Part shown: positions 53,545 through 61,512 of the stretch, piece by piece
Numbering within the stretch: position 1 is the first letter of the stretch
Layout: every line of letters starts with the position of its first letter
Source of the DNA: Saccharothrix syringae
GTDB taxonomy: Bacteria > Actinomycetota > Actinomycetes > Mycobacteriales > Pseudonocardiaceae
DNA: 64,000 nt
Reading direction: 5' to 3'
Assembly (NCBI RefSeq): GCF_009498035.1
Contig: NZ_CP034550.1
Coordinates: forward strand, 5,456,001 to 5,520,000
Made by a program: the position numbers and the translations under genes
The notes under the pieces: generated by a model
Told to the model about the DNA's origin: nothing
Databases searched by the model: none
The model's input: the letters and a program-made list of their open reading frames with translations, nothing else

Positions 53545-55454
53545 CGGCGCAGTTCCAGGACCGGCACGCCGGGCGGGGTGAAGCCGAACACCTGCCCGTA
53601 GAACGACAGCTCGGCCTGCAGCGCCGCGATGATCGTGCCGGCCCGGCGGAACCCGTGCTGCTCGCCCTCGAAGGTCAGGTAGGCGTGCGGCAGCCCGGTG
53701 CCGCGCAGGGCCGCGGCGAAGCGGTCGGCCTGCTCGGGCGGGCAGATCTCGTCCTCCAGCCCCTGCAGCAGCAGCACGGGCCCGGCGAGCCGGTCGACGC
53801 GGTTGGCCGGGGACCGCTCGGCGTACCGGTCGGCGGCCTGCGGCCAGGGCCCGACCAGGCCCTCGACGTAGCGGGACTCGAAGTCGTGGGTCTCGCCGCC
53901 GGTGCCGGTCCAGCCGGCCAGGTCCAGGATCGGGAAGGCGACCATGCCGCACCGGTAGGTGTCCACCGAGGTCAGCGACGCCGCGGAGGTGAAGCCGCCG
54001 GCGCTGCCGCCGCGGATGGCCAGGCGCGCGGGGTCGGCGGTGCCCTCGTCGGCCAGGGCCCGGGCGACGGCGGCGCAGTCGGCCACGTCGACCACGCCCC
54101 ACTGGCCGCGCAGGCGTTCGCGGAAGGCGCGGCCGTAGCCGGTGGAGCCGCCGTAGTCGACCGCGACCACGCCGATGCCGCGGCTGGTGAAGTAGGCGAT
54201 GTCCAGGTCGAGCACGGGCAGGCTGCGGCCGGTGGGGCCGCCGTGGACGTGCACCAGGTACGGGGGCCGCTCGTGGTCGGGGTGGGTGAAGTCGGGGTTG
54301 CGCGGCGGGTAGACGTGGGCGGGCACGTCGCCGTCGGGGCCGGTGAACACGCGTTCGACGGGCACGGGCAGGTACGCCTCGGGCACGCCGGTGTCCTGCG
54401 CGGTGTGCGCGGTCAGCTCGCCGGTGGACAGGTCCAGCGACACCACGGCGGTCTCGGCCAGCGGTCCGGCGGCGGAGCCGACCACGACCCCGTCGTGCGC
54501 GGCCAGGTGGGCGTGCCAGACGGGCAGGTCGGTGTCGACGTCGGTGACGGTGCGGCTGCGCTCGTCGAGCACGGCCAGCCGGTTGGCGCGCAGCACGGCG
54601 TGGCGGCCGCGGCCCAGGGGCGCGAACCAGCGGTTGCCCAGCCGCCACACCGGGCCGCCCAGCTCCCACGGGCCGGGGGCGAGGTTGACCGACCTGCCTG
54701 CCAGGTCGACGCGGTGCAGGTTCCACCAGCCGTCGGGGTCGGTCAGCACCAGCAGGTCGGCGCCGTCCCACTCGACCTGGCAGACGGCCTCCTCCGGGCC
54801 GCCGGCGAGCACCCGGTGGCCGGGCACCCCGACCTCGGCCACGCACAGCTCGGTGCCGTCCCAGGGCATCCGGGGGTGGTCCCAGCCGATCCAGGCGAGG
54901 TGGCGGCCGTCGGGCGAGGGCCTGGGCCCGGTCATGAAGCGGTGGCTCGCGGCGAGCACCCGCGGCGCGCCGCCGTCGAGCGGCACGGCGACCAGGTCGC
55001 GGCGGACGTCGGTGCGGGCGTCGCCGGTGGCGGTCTCGCGCACGCACCACACCTCGCGCCCGCCGGGCCCGGCGACCAGGTCGGCGTAGCGCAGGCCGTG
55101 GCGGCGTCCCGGTTCGGGGGTGATGGGCACCGGGCGGGGGTCGTCGGGGTCGAACAGGTAGATCCGCTGGTCGTCCCAGTGGGTGAACGCGACGCGGGTG
55201 CCGTCGGGGGTCTCCAGCACCGCCCAGGGGCGTCCGCCGTACTCGTGGACGCGGTTGCGGGCGTTCCACGGGGGCGGCAGCAGGTCCTGCCCGTCGCGCA
55301 CGAGGGCGACCCGGCCGCCCTCGTCGGGGCGCCCCTCGGCCCACCAGGGGCGGCCCCGGTGCAGGTCCACCCACTGCACCCCGCCGCCCGCGGCGGCGGC
55401 GTCGGCCGCGCCGACCGGTGAGCTCCACGTTCCGCACGGTGCGATCTCGACCAC
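53541..55454 (-). CDS. S9-family prolyl oligopeptidase-like peptidase
   Basis: 637 residues from GTG 55454. A beta-propeller gate fills the first 370 residues (DDQRIYLFDPDDPRPVP, LVALTD-like repeats). The catalytic domain has GGSAGGFTS (Ser), LEDEICPPEQ (Asp) and GEQHGFRR (His), with VHVHGGPTG and YFTSRGIGVVAVDYGGSTGYG typical of acylaminoacyl peptidase/DPP-like S9. It should release short peptides in the cytoplasm. First gene of an operon with the S66 carboxypeptidase. Confidence 0.92.
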   Translation of the reverse strand: MVEIAPCGTWSSPVGAADAAAAGGGVQWVDLHRGRPWWAEGRPDEGGRVALVRDGQDLLPPPWNARNRVHEYGGRPWAVLETPDGTRVAFTHWDDQRIYLFDPDDPRPVPITPEPGRRHGLRYADLVAGPGGREVWCVRETATGDARTDVRRDLVAVPLDGGAPRVLAASHRFMTGPRPSPDGRHLAWIGWDHPRMPWDGTELCVAEVGVPGHRVLAGGPEEAVCQVEWDGADLLVLTDPDGWWNLHRVDLAGRSVNLAPGPWELGGPVWRLGNRWFAPLGRGRHAVLRANRLAVLDERSRTVTDVDTDLPVWHAHLAAHDGVVVGSAAGPLAETAVVSLDLSTGELTAHTAQDTGVPEAYLPVPVERVFTGPDGDVPAHVYPPRNPDFTHPDHERPPYLVHVHGGPTGRSLPVLDLDIAYFTSRGIGVVAVDYGGSTGYGRAFRERLRGQWGVVDVADCAAVARALADEGTADPARLAIRGGSAGGFTSAASLTSVDTYRCGMVAFPILDLAGWTGTGGETHDFESRYVEGLVGPWPQAADRYAERSPANRVDRLAGPVLLLQGLEDEICPPEQADRFAAALRGTGLPHAYLTFEGEQHGFRRAGTIIAALQAELSFYGQVFGFTPPGVPVLELRR

Positions 55455-55579
55455 GCGCGCACCCTATCCGCACGTCTGCGGGCCGGCCGCGCGCGGCGGG
55501 GCGCCGGGTGGGGCGCGGGGCGGAAATGGCGGGGGCAGGGCTGCCGATCTTGCTCGCGTGGCCTAGGGTCGTGTTCGTC

Positions 55580-56146
55580 ATGGCACGCGTCATCCACGTA
55601 TTCCGCCAACCCGACCGGTTCGTCGCCGGGACCGTCGGGCAACCTGGCGAGCGCACGTTCTACCTGCAAGCCTCCGAGGAGGCCCGGCTGGTCAGCGTGG
55701 CGCTGGAGAAGCAACAGGTCGCCGTACTCGCCGAGCGCATCGGCTCGCTGCTGGAGGAGGTGCACCGGCGGTTCGGCGCGGAGGTACCCGAGGCGGTACC
55801 CGAGGACCTCCGGGACACCGAACCCCTCGCGGTGCCGGTCGAGGAGGAGTTCAAGGTCGGCACGATGGGGCTGGGGTGGGACGCCGAGTCCCGCGCGGTG
55901 GTCATCGAACTGCTCGCGATCACCGAGGAGGAGGTCGACGAGGCGGTGGTCCTCGACGACACCGAGGAGGGTCCCGACGCGGTCCGGGTGTTCCTGAGCC
56001 CGGCGGAGGCGCGCGCGTTCGCCGAGCGCGCCGACCGGGTGGTCAAGGCGGGCCGCAAGCCGTGCCCGCTGTGCTCGGAGCCGCTGGACCCGGAGGGGCA
56101 CGTCTGCCCGCGGCAGAACGGCTACCGGCGCTCGGACGAGGGCTGA
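55580..56146 (+). CDS. DUF3090-family conserved protein
   Basis: 188 residues from ATG 55580. HVFRQPDRFVAGTVGQPGERTFYLQA is the family opening; a zinc-ribbon-like CPLCSEPLD...HVCPRQNG closes it (four Cys). It is found across actinobacteria with the SCO1664-type gene, often next to the mycothiol gene mshC. Function is unknown; the pair is thought to be functionally linked. A TAGGGT -10-like box is 11 bases before ATG. The companion gene follows after seven bases. Confidence 0.9.
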   Translation: MARVIHVFRQPDRFVAGTVGQPGERTFYLQASEEARLVSVALEKQQVAVLAERIGSLLEEVHRRFGAEVPEAVPEDLRDTEPLAVPVEEEFKVGTMGLGWDAESRAVVIELLAITEEEVDEAVVLDDTEEGPDAVRVFLSPAEARAFAERADRVVKAGRKPCPLCSEPLDPEGHVCPRQNGYRRSDEG

Positions 56147-56153
56147 GCGTCGC

Positions 56154-56948
56154 GTGGGGCCGGCCGGGGAGGGTGTCCTCGAACTGCTGCGGCGGGGTCG
56201 CCTGGAGGTGGAGGGCCGGATGGTCGACGCCTCCAACGCGACCCTGTTCTGCCGGATCACCCTGGACGGGGTGAGCGGGCAGTGCGTGTACAAGCCGGTC
56301 AGCGGCGAGCGGCCGCTGTGGGACTTCCCCGACGGCACGCTCGCCGGCCGCGAGGTGGCCACCTACCTGGTGTCGGAGGCGGCGGGCTGGCACCTGGTGC
56401 CGCCCACGGTGCTGCGGCCCGGCCCGTTCGGGGCGGGCATGGTGCAGCTGTGGGTGGACACCCGCGAGGACGAGGACCTGGTCGACATCGTCGCCGAGGA
56501 CGAGGTGCCGGCCGGGTGGCGGGCGGTGCTGCGCGCGCACGACCGCTACGGCGAGCCGGCGGTGCTGGTGCACGCCGACCACCCGCGGGTGCGGCTGATG
56601 GCGGCGTTCGACGCGGTGGTCAACAACGCCGACCGCAAGGGCGGGCACGTGCTGCACGCCGCCGACGGCGCGGTGTACGGGGTGGACCACGGGATCTGCC
56701 TGCACGCCGAGGACAAGCTGCGCACGGTGCTGTGGGGCTGGCTGGGCGAGCCGCTGCCGGAGGAGGCGGTGGACGCGCTGCGCCGGGTGCGGTCGTGCCT
56801 GGAGGGCGAGCTGGGCGAGGCGCTGCACGAGCACCTGACCCGCGCGGAGGTGCGGGCGCTGGCCGAGCGGGTGGACAAGCTGCTGGCGGCGGGGGTGTAC
56901 CCGGAGCCCTCGGGCGACTGGCCGGCGATCCCGTGGCCGGCGTTCTGA
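56154..56948 (+). CDS. SCO1664-family protein (PI3/4-kinase-like fold)
   Basis: 264 residues from GTG 56154, seven bases after the DUF3090 stop. CVYKPVSGERPLWDFP has a P-loop-like Lys; AFDAVVNNADRKGGHVL and YGVDHGICLH match the catalytic and metal motifs of small phosphatidylinositol 3/4-kinase-like actinobacterial proteins. ATP-dependent phosphotransfer is likely, substrate unknown. Neighbours in other species are mycothiol genes, which are absent from this window. Confidence 0.9.
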   Translation: MGPAGEGVLELLRRGRLEVEGRMVDASNATLFCRITLDGVSGQCVYKPVSGERPLWDFPDGTLAGREVATYLVSEAAGWHLVPPTVLRPGPFGAGMVQLWVDTREDEDLVDIVAEDEVPAGWRAVLRAHDRYGEPAVLVHADHPRVRLMAAFDAVVNNADRKGGHVLHAADGAVYGVDHGICLHAEDKLRTVLWGWLGEPLPEEAVDALRRVRSCLEGELGEALHEHLTRAEVRALAERVDKLLAAGVYPEPSGDWPAIPWPAF

Positions 56949-57016
56949 CCGCTCCGGCCGCTCCTGTCCCGTCCGCTCCGCGGCCGGCCGTTCCCGTTGC
57001 GCCCTGTCGCACCCCC

Positions 57017-57114
57017 GTTCCCGGCCGACCGTTCCCGGCCGACCGTTCCCGGCCGACCGTTCCCGGCCGACCGTTCCCGGCCGACCGTTCCCGGCCGACC
57101 GTTCCCGGCCGACC
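57017..57114. repeat. 14-base tandem repeat, seven copies
   Basis: GTTCCCGGCCGACC is repeated seven times without error, 98 bases. The unit is not a multiple of three and it stands between two same-strand genes, about 110 bases before the GNAT promoter. Confidence 0.9.
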
Positions 57115-57224
57115 GTCCGCAACCGGCGGCTCCGCCCGCCGGCGCGTCCCGGGTACCGCCGGTACCCCGTGCCCCGCGGGCTCACCCGTGCGCGGGGTGA
57201 TCGTCGCCGTGCGGCGCGGGGTGT

Positions 57225-57253
57225 CTGACAACGGCGTCGGTTGGGTGTCTACT
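57225..57253 (+). promoter_or_regulatory. Leaderless promoter of the GNAT gene
   Basis: -35 CTGACA (57225-57230), 17-base spacer, -10 TCTACT (57248-57253); GTG 57261 follows after seven bases, giving a leaderless transcript. Confidence 0.6.
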
Positions 57254-57260
57254 TGCCGGC

Positions 57261-57737
57261 GTGAGCGGCGTGGAACTGCGGGCGGTGACCGAGTCCGACG
57301 TGCTGGCCTTCTTCGAGCACCAGCGCGATCCCGAGGCGGTGCGGATGGCCGCGTTCGTCTCCGGCGACCCCGACGACCGGGCGGCGTACCTGGTGCGGTG
57401 GGCGCGGATGCTGGCCGACGAGTCGGTGGTGACGCGCACGGTGGTCTTCGACGGCGAGGTGGTCGGGCACCTGGGGCGGTTCACGCAGTTCGGTGAGCCG
57501 GAGGTGACCTACTGGATCGCCCGGGAGCACTGGGGCAAGGGGCTGGCCACCGCGGCGCTGGGCCTGTACCTGGCGTCGGACCCGGTGCGGCCGCTGTACG
57601 CGCGGGCGGCGGTGGACAACGTGGGGTCGCTGCGGGTGCTGGCCAAGTGCGGGTTCGTGGCGGTGGGCGAGGACCGGGGTTTCGCGGAGGGGCGGGGCGA
57701 GGACGTGGAGGAGTTCATCCTCAGGTTGGACCGCTAG
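57261..57737 (+). CDS. GNAT-family N-acetyltransferase (RimJ-like)
   Basis: 158 residues from GTG 57261. VELRAVTESDVLAFFEHQ, VTYWIAREHWGKGLATAALGLYL (acetyl-CoA loop) and YARAAVDNVGSLRVLAKCGF match RimJ/RimL-like GNAT acetylases of amino groups. The stop TAG overlaps the next start by one base (TAGTG), so it is co-transcribed with the APH-type gene. Confidence 0.92.
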   Translation: MSGVELRAVTESDVLAFFEHQRDPEAVRMAAFVSGDPDDRAAYLVRWARMLADESVVTRTVVFDGEVVGHLGRFTQFGEPEVTYWIAREHWGKGLATAALGLYLASDPVRPLYARAAVDNVGSLRVLAKCGFVAVGEDRGFAEGRGEDVEEFILRLDR

Positions 57738-58507
57738 TGGTCGGGGTGGACGGGGGCCTGGCCGGGCGGATGGCGCGGCGGTTCGGCGAGGGGGTGCGGC
57801 CGTGGCTGGAGGGGCTGCCGGCGCTGGTGGCGGAGTTGTGCGCGCGGTGGGGCCTGGAGGTGGAGGGGCCGCTGTCGGGCGGCACCTCGCACGCGCTGCG
57901 GTGCCGGCGGGCGGGTGTGCCGGTGGTGTTGAAGCTGACCCCGGAGCCGGCGCTGGCGCAGGCCGAGCGGGCGGCGTTGCGGGTGTGGGGGCCCTCGCCG
58001 CGGGTGGTGCGGGTGCTGGAGGCCGACACGGCGCGGGGTGCGCTGCTGCTGGAGGGCCTGGTGCCGGGCACGCCGGCGGCCGACGGGCCGGGGTTGTTGG
58101 AGGTGCTGCGCGCGTTGCACGTGCCGGCGCCGGAGGGGTTCCCGCCGTTGGCGCAGCGGGTGGACTTCGTGTTCGGCCTGCTGGCGCGCCGGCACCCGGG
58201 TGACCACTCGCGGGCGCACGCGGAGGCGTCGCGGCTGGCGCGGGACCGGGTGCCGCGGGTGCTGCTGCACGGTGACCTGCACCCGGCCAACGTGCTCGAC
58301 GCCGGGCCGCGGGGGTTGGTGGTGATCGACCCGCGGGCGTGCGTGGGCGACGCGGCGTGCGATGCGGTGGACTTCGCCTACCTGGGGCCGGACCTCCGGG
58401 CGCGGATCGAGTGGTTGTCGGCGGTGGTCGACGGTGACCGGTTGGCGGCGTGGTGCCGGGTGTTCGCGGCGTTCCACCCCGACCACCCGGCGGTGCGGTC
58501 GGCCTGA
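57737..58507 (+). CDS. Aminoglycoside 6-phosphotransferase-like protein (APH_6_hur type)
   Basis: 256 residues from GTG 57737, which overlaps the preceding stop. GPLSGGTSHALRC, VVLKLTPEPALAQAERAALRVW and LLHGDLHPANVLDAGPRGLVVIDPRACVGDAACDAVDF carry the ATP-binding Lys and the catalytic Asp of the streptomycin-6-kinase-like family. Length is slightly below that of classic StrA/APH(6) enzymes. The substrate may be a hydroxyurea-like or housekeeping small molecule; drug resistance is not established. Confidence 0.88.
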   Translation: MVGVDGGLAGRMARRFGEGVRPWLEGLPALVAELCARWGLEVEGPLSGGTSHALRCRRAGVPVVLKLTPEPALAQAERAALRVWGPSPRVVRVLEADTARGALLLEGLVPGTPAADGPGLLEVLRALHVPAPEGFPPLAQRVDFVFGLLARRHPGDHSRAHAEASRLARDRVPRVLLHGDLHPANVLDAGPRGLVVIDPRACVGDAACDAVDFAYLGPDLRARIEWLSAVVDGDRLAAWCRVFAAFHPDHPAVRSA

Positions 58508-58537
58508 GGGGCGGACCGGCCGGTAGGGTCGCGCGGC

Positions 58538-59347
58538 GTGCGATCACACGAGTACGGCCGGGACGTGTTGTCGGGCGGCAGGCGGCGCGCGGTGCCGGAG
58601 GTGGCGGCCGAGCCGGGGCTGGTGGTGGAGGACCCGGGGTCGGGTTTCTGCGGCGCGGTGGTGCGCTTCGAGCACGGCGGGGTGGTGCTGGAGGACCGGC
58701 ACGGCCGGCACCGGGTGTTCCCGCTGCGCCCGGCGGCGTTCCTGCTGGAGGGCCGGCCGGTGACGCTGGTGCGTCCGGCCGCGCCGGCACCGTCGGCGGT
58801 GTCGCGGCGCTCGGCGTCGGGTTCGGTGCGGGTGGAGGGCCTGAAGGCCCGCACGGCCCGGGACAGCCGGATCTGGGTGGAGGGCGTGCACGACGCGGAG
58901 CTGGTGGAGCGGGTGTGGGGCCACGACCTGCGGGTGGAGGGCGTGGTGGTGGAGCCGCTGGACGGGGTGGACGTGCTGGCCGAGCGGATCGCCGGGTTCG
59001 GCACGGGTCCGGGGCGGCGGCTGGGCGTGCTGGTGGACCACCTGGTGGAGGGCAGCAAGGAGTCGCGGCTGGTGGCGGGGATCCGGGACGAGCACGTGCT
59101 GGTCACCGGTCACCCGTACGTGGACGTGTGGCAGGCGGTGAAGCCCGCGTCGGTGGGGATCGCGGCGTGGCCGCGGGTGCCGCGCGGGGTGCCGTGGAAG
59201 GAGGGGGTGTGCGCGGCGCTGGGCTGGGGTGAGCCGCACGAGGGGTGGCGTCGGGTGCTGGCGGGGGTGTCGGGGTTCCGGGACCTGGAGACGCCGTTGC
59301 TGGGCGCGGTGGAGCGGTTGATCGACTTCGTCACCGAACCGGCCTGA
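58538..59347 (+). CDS. DUF3097-family protein
   Basis: 269 residues from GTG 58538, eight bases after a TAGGGT box. Conserved pieces: SARDSRIWVEGVHDAELVERVWG-like (here RIWVEGVHDAELVERVWG), LVDHLVEGSKESRL and HPYVDVWQAVKP. The core resembles a Toprim-like fold (the acidic EGVHDAE and DH pairs); DUF3097 proteins are conserved in actinobacteria and have no proven function. Soluble. Confidence 0.9.
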   Translation: MRSHEYGRDVLSGGRRRAVPEVAAEPGLVVEDPGSGFCGAVVRFEHGGVVLEDRHGRHRVFPLRPAAFLLEGRPVTLVRPAAPAPSAVSRRSASGSVRVEGLKARTARDSRIWVEGVHDAELVERVWGHDLRVEGVVVEPLDGVDVLAERIAGFGTGPGRRLGVLVDHLVEGSKESRLVAGIRDEHVLVTGHPYVDVWQAVKPASVGIAAWPRVPRGVPWKEGVCAALGWGEPHEGWRRVLAGVSGFRDLETPLLGAVERLIDFVTEPA

Positions 59348-59556
59348 GCCGCACCCGCCCGTTCGCACCGGCCTGTCCGCCCACGCCTGCCCGCCCGGGC
59401 CGCGCCTGTCCGCCCACGCCGTCTGCCCCCCGTGTGGCCGGGGCCGCCCCCGGTCGACCAGCCGTCCGTCGCCCCCCGCCCGCCGGCCTGGCCGGGCCGC
59501 GCCCGGTTTTCGGGTGAAGCGGCCCGTCGGGTTCCCGCTGGTGGGAGGATGGCGGT

Positions 59557-59982
59557 GTGGCCGCGTTGATCTGGTTGGTCCTCGGTGTCGTGCTGGTGGC
59601 GGCCGAGATCCTGTCGGGTGACTTCGTGCTGGTCATGCTGGGTGTGGCGGCGTTCGGCGCGGCCGGTGCGGCGGTGCTGGGCGCCGACGTGCTGGTGGCG
59701 GCGCTGGTGTTCGCGGTGGTGTCGTTGGGGCTGCTGGTGGGTGCGCGGCCGGCGATCAGGCGGCGGATGGAGCTGGGCACCGGGCACACGTCCGGGGTGG
59801 AGGCGCTGGTCGGCAGCACGGCGGTGGTGGTGTCGCGGGTGGACGCCCACGGTGGCCGGGTGCGCATCGGCGGTGAGGTGTGGTCGGCGCGGTCGTTGGA
59901 CCGCGGGGTCATCGAGCCGGGCGCGGAGGTGACCGTGGTGGAGATCTCGGGTGCGACCGCGGTGGTGCTGGCGGCGGTCTGA
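59557..59982 (+). CDS. NfeD-like membrane protein
   Basis: 141 residues from GTG 59557. Three hydrophobic segments (LIWLVLGVVLVAAEIL, VLVMLGVAAFGAAGAAVLG and VLVAALVFAVVSLGLLVG) precede a small OB-fold domain (GSTAVVVSRVDAHGGRVRIGGEVWSAR) facing the cytoplasm. NfeD proteins work with SPFH proteins, and the SPFH gene follows 48 bases downstream. Confidence 0.92.
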   Translation: MAALIWLVLGVVLVAAEILSGDFVLVMLGVAAFGAAGAAVLGADVLVAALVFAVVSLGLLVGARPAIRRRMELGTGHTSGVEALVGSTAVVVSRVDAHGGRVRIGGEVWSARSLDRGVIEPGAEVTVVEISGATAVVLAAV

Positions 59983-60030
59983 AGGTCCCCCCGGCGGGGA
60001 GGGATTCGTGCGAGTGGAGGCGGGAGAACG

Positions 60031-61308
60031 GTGACCACGCTGATCGTCATCGCGGTGCTGGTGTTGTTCGTGCTGGTCGTCATGGTCAAGTCGGTGCTGG
60101 TGATCCCGCAGGCGACGGCCGCGGTGGTGGAGCGGTTGGGTCGTTACCGCACGACCGCGGCGCCGGGGTTGAACATCCTGGTGCCGTTCTTCGACCGGGT
60201 GCGGGCGCGGATCGACCTGCGCGAGCAGGTGGTGTCGTTCCCGCCGCAGCCGGTGATCACGCAGGACAACCTGACGGTGTCGATCGACACGGTGGTGTAC
60301 TTCCAGGTCACCGATCCGCGGGCGGCGGTGTACGAGATCTCGAACTACATCGTGGGTGTGGAGCAGTTGGCGACCACGACGCTGCGCAACCTGGTGGGCG
60401 GGATGAGCCTGGAGGAGACGTTGACCTCCCGCGACCAGATCAACAGCCAGTTGCGCGGGGTGCTCGACGAGGCGACGGGCCGGTGGGGCATCCGGGTGGC
60501 GCGGGTGGAGCTCAAGGCGATCGACCCGCCGCCGTCGATCCAGGACTCGATGGAGAAGCAGATGCGCGCGGACCGGGAGAAGCGCGCGATGATCCTCAAC
60601 GCCGAGGGGCAGCGGGAGTCGGCGATCAAGACCGCGGAGGGTCAGAAGCAGTCGCAGATCCTGGCGGCGGAGGGCGCGAAGCAGGCGGCGATCCTGGCGG
60701 CGGAGGCGGAGCGGCAGTCGCGGATCCTGCGGGCGCAGGGCGACCGGGCGGCCCGGTACCTGCAGGCGCAGGGGCAGGCCAAGGCGATCGAGAAGGTGTT
60801 CGCGGCGATCAAGGCGGGCCGGCCGACGCCGGAGGTGCTGGCCTACCAGTACCTGCAGACGTTGCCGCAGATGGCGCAGGGTGACGCGAACAAGGTGTGG
60901 TTGGTGCCCTCGGACTACGGCAAGGCGTTGGAGGGGTTCGCGCGGATGCTGGGCGCGCCGGGCGAGGACGGGGTGTTCCGCTACGAGCCGCCGGCGGAGG
61001 AGCCGCCGGCGGAGGAGCCGCCGGTGTCGGCGCCGGAGCAGGACGACGCGTCGGTGGCGGACTGGTTCGACACCGCGCCGGACCCGGCGGTGGCCGAGGC
61101 GGTGCGGGCGGCGGAGGCGGTGGCGCGCAAGGAGGTGCCGGGGCCGTTGGACGGGGCGCTGGGGGGCGCGCCGTCGGGGGCGCTGGGTGCGTCCGGGGCG
61201 GCGCCGGGTGCGCTGGGTGCCGGGTCGCCGGCGGGGTCGGGTTCCGCGCAGGCGGGGCGGGAGTTGGGCGGTGGGGAGGCGGAGGCGTCGCGGTCGCCGC
61301 TGGAGTGA
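60031..61308 (+). CDS. SPFH/band-7 protein (slipin/QmcA type)
   Basis: 425 residues from GTG 60031, behind GGCGGGAGAACG. One N-terminal membrane segment (LIVIAVLVLFVLVVMVKSVL), then the SPFH domain (PQATAAVVERLGRY, GLNILVPFFDRVRARIDLREQ, TVDTVVYFQV-like) and a coiled coil with repeated AEGQ/AEGAKQAAILAAEAERQ. The C-terminal 110 residues are Pro/Ala/Glu-rich and low complexity. It organises membrane microdomains together with the NfeD protein before it. Confidence 0.93.
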   Translation: MTTLIVIAVLVLFVLVVMVKSVLVIPQATAAVVERLGRYRTTAAPGLNILVPFFDRVRARIDLREQVVSFPPQPVITQDNLTVSIDTVVYFQVTDPRAAVYEISNYIVGVEQLATTTLRNLVGGMSLEETLTSRDQINSQLRGVLDEATGRWGIRVARVELKAIDPPPSIQDSMEKQMRADREKRAMILNAEGQRESAIKTAEGQKQSQILAAEGAKQAAILAAEAERQSRILRAQGDRAARYLQAQGQAKAIEKVFAAIKAGRPTPEVLAYQYLQTLPQMAQGDANKVWLVPSDYGKALEGFARMLGAPGEDGVFRYEPPAEEPPAEEPPVSAPEQDDASVADWFDTAPDPAVAEAVRAAEAVARKEVPGPLDGALGGAPSGALGASGAAPGALGAGSPAGSGSAQAGRELGGGEAEASRSPLE

Positions 61309-61329
61309 CGCCGCTGGAGTGACGTCTTA

Positions 61330-61364
61330 GGGGGGCCGTTCGTCTTCGACGGCCCCCCTTTTTT
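61330..61364 (+). terminator. Rho-independent terminator after the SPFH gene
   Basis: GGGGGGCCGT (61330-61339) pairs with ACGGCCCCCC (61349-61358), 9-base loop, then six T's (61359-61364). Confidence 0.92.
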
Positions 61365-61512
61365 CGTGTGCTCCGCCGTCGATCGACGCCCGAGGCATGT
61401 CGTGTCCGGTGGAATTCGGTGGCTTCATGCAACCGGCGCGGGGTTGGCGCGCCCTTAGGAGGTGGGTCCGGGGAGGGCCCGCGTTCCTGAAGGCGTCTCG
61501 TGGGGGACATCC

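Larger units (their letters stand above)
56949..57260. other. Intergenic stretch with 14-base repeat and GNAT promoter
   Basis: Occupied by the seven-copy repeat (57017-57114) and by the promoter at 57225-57253; no gene seen. Confidence 0.7.

Noticed and set aside
57017..57114. CRISPR-like array
   Set aside because: Units are directly adjacent 14-mers with no spacers and no cas genes are nearby.
57737..58507. Aminoglycoside resistance gene
   Set aside because: The fold is clear, but such genes are widespread housekeeping paralogs in actinobacteria and nothing here shows a drug substrate.
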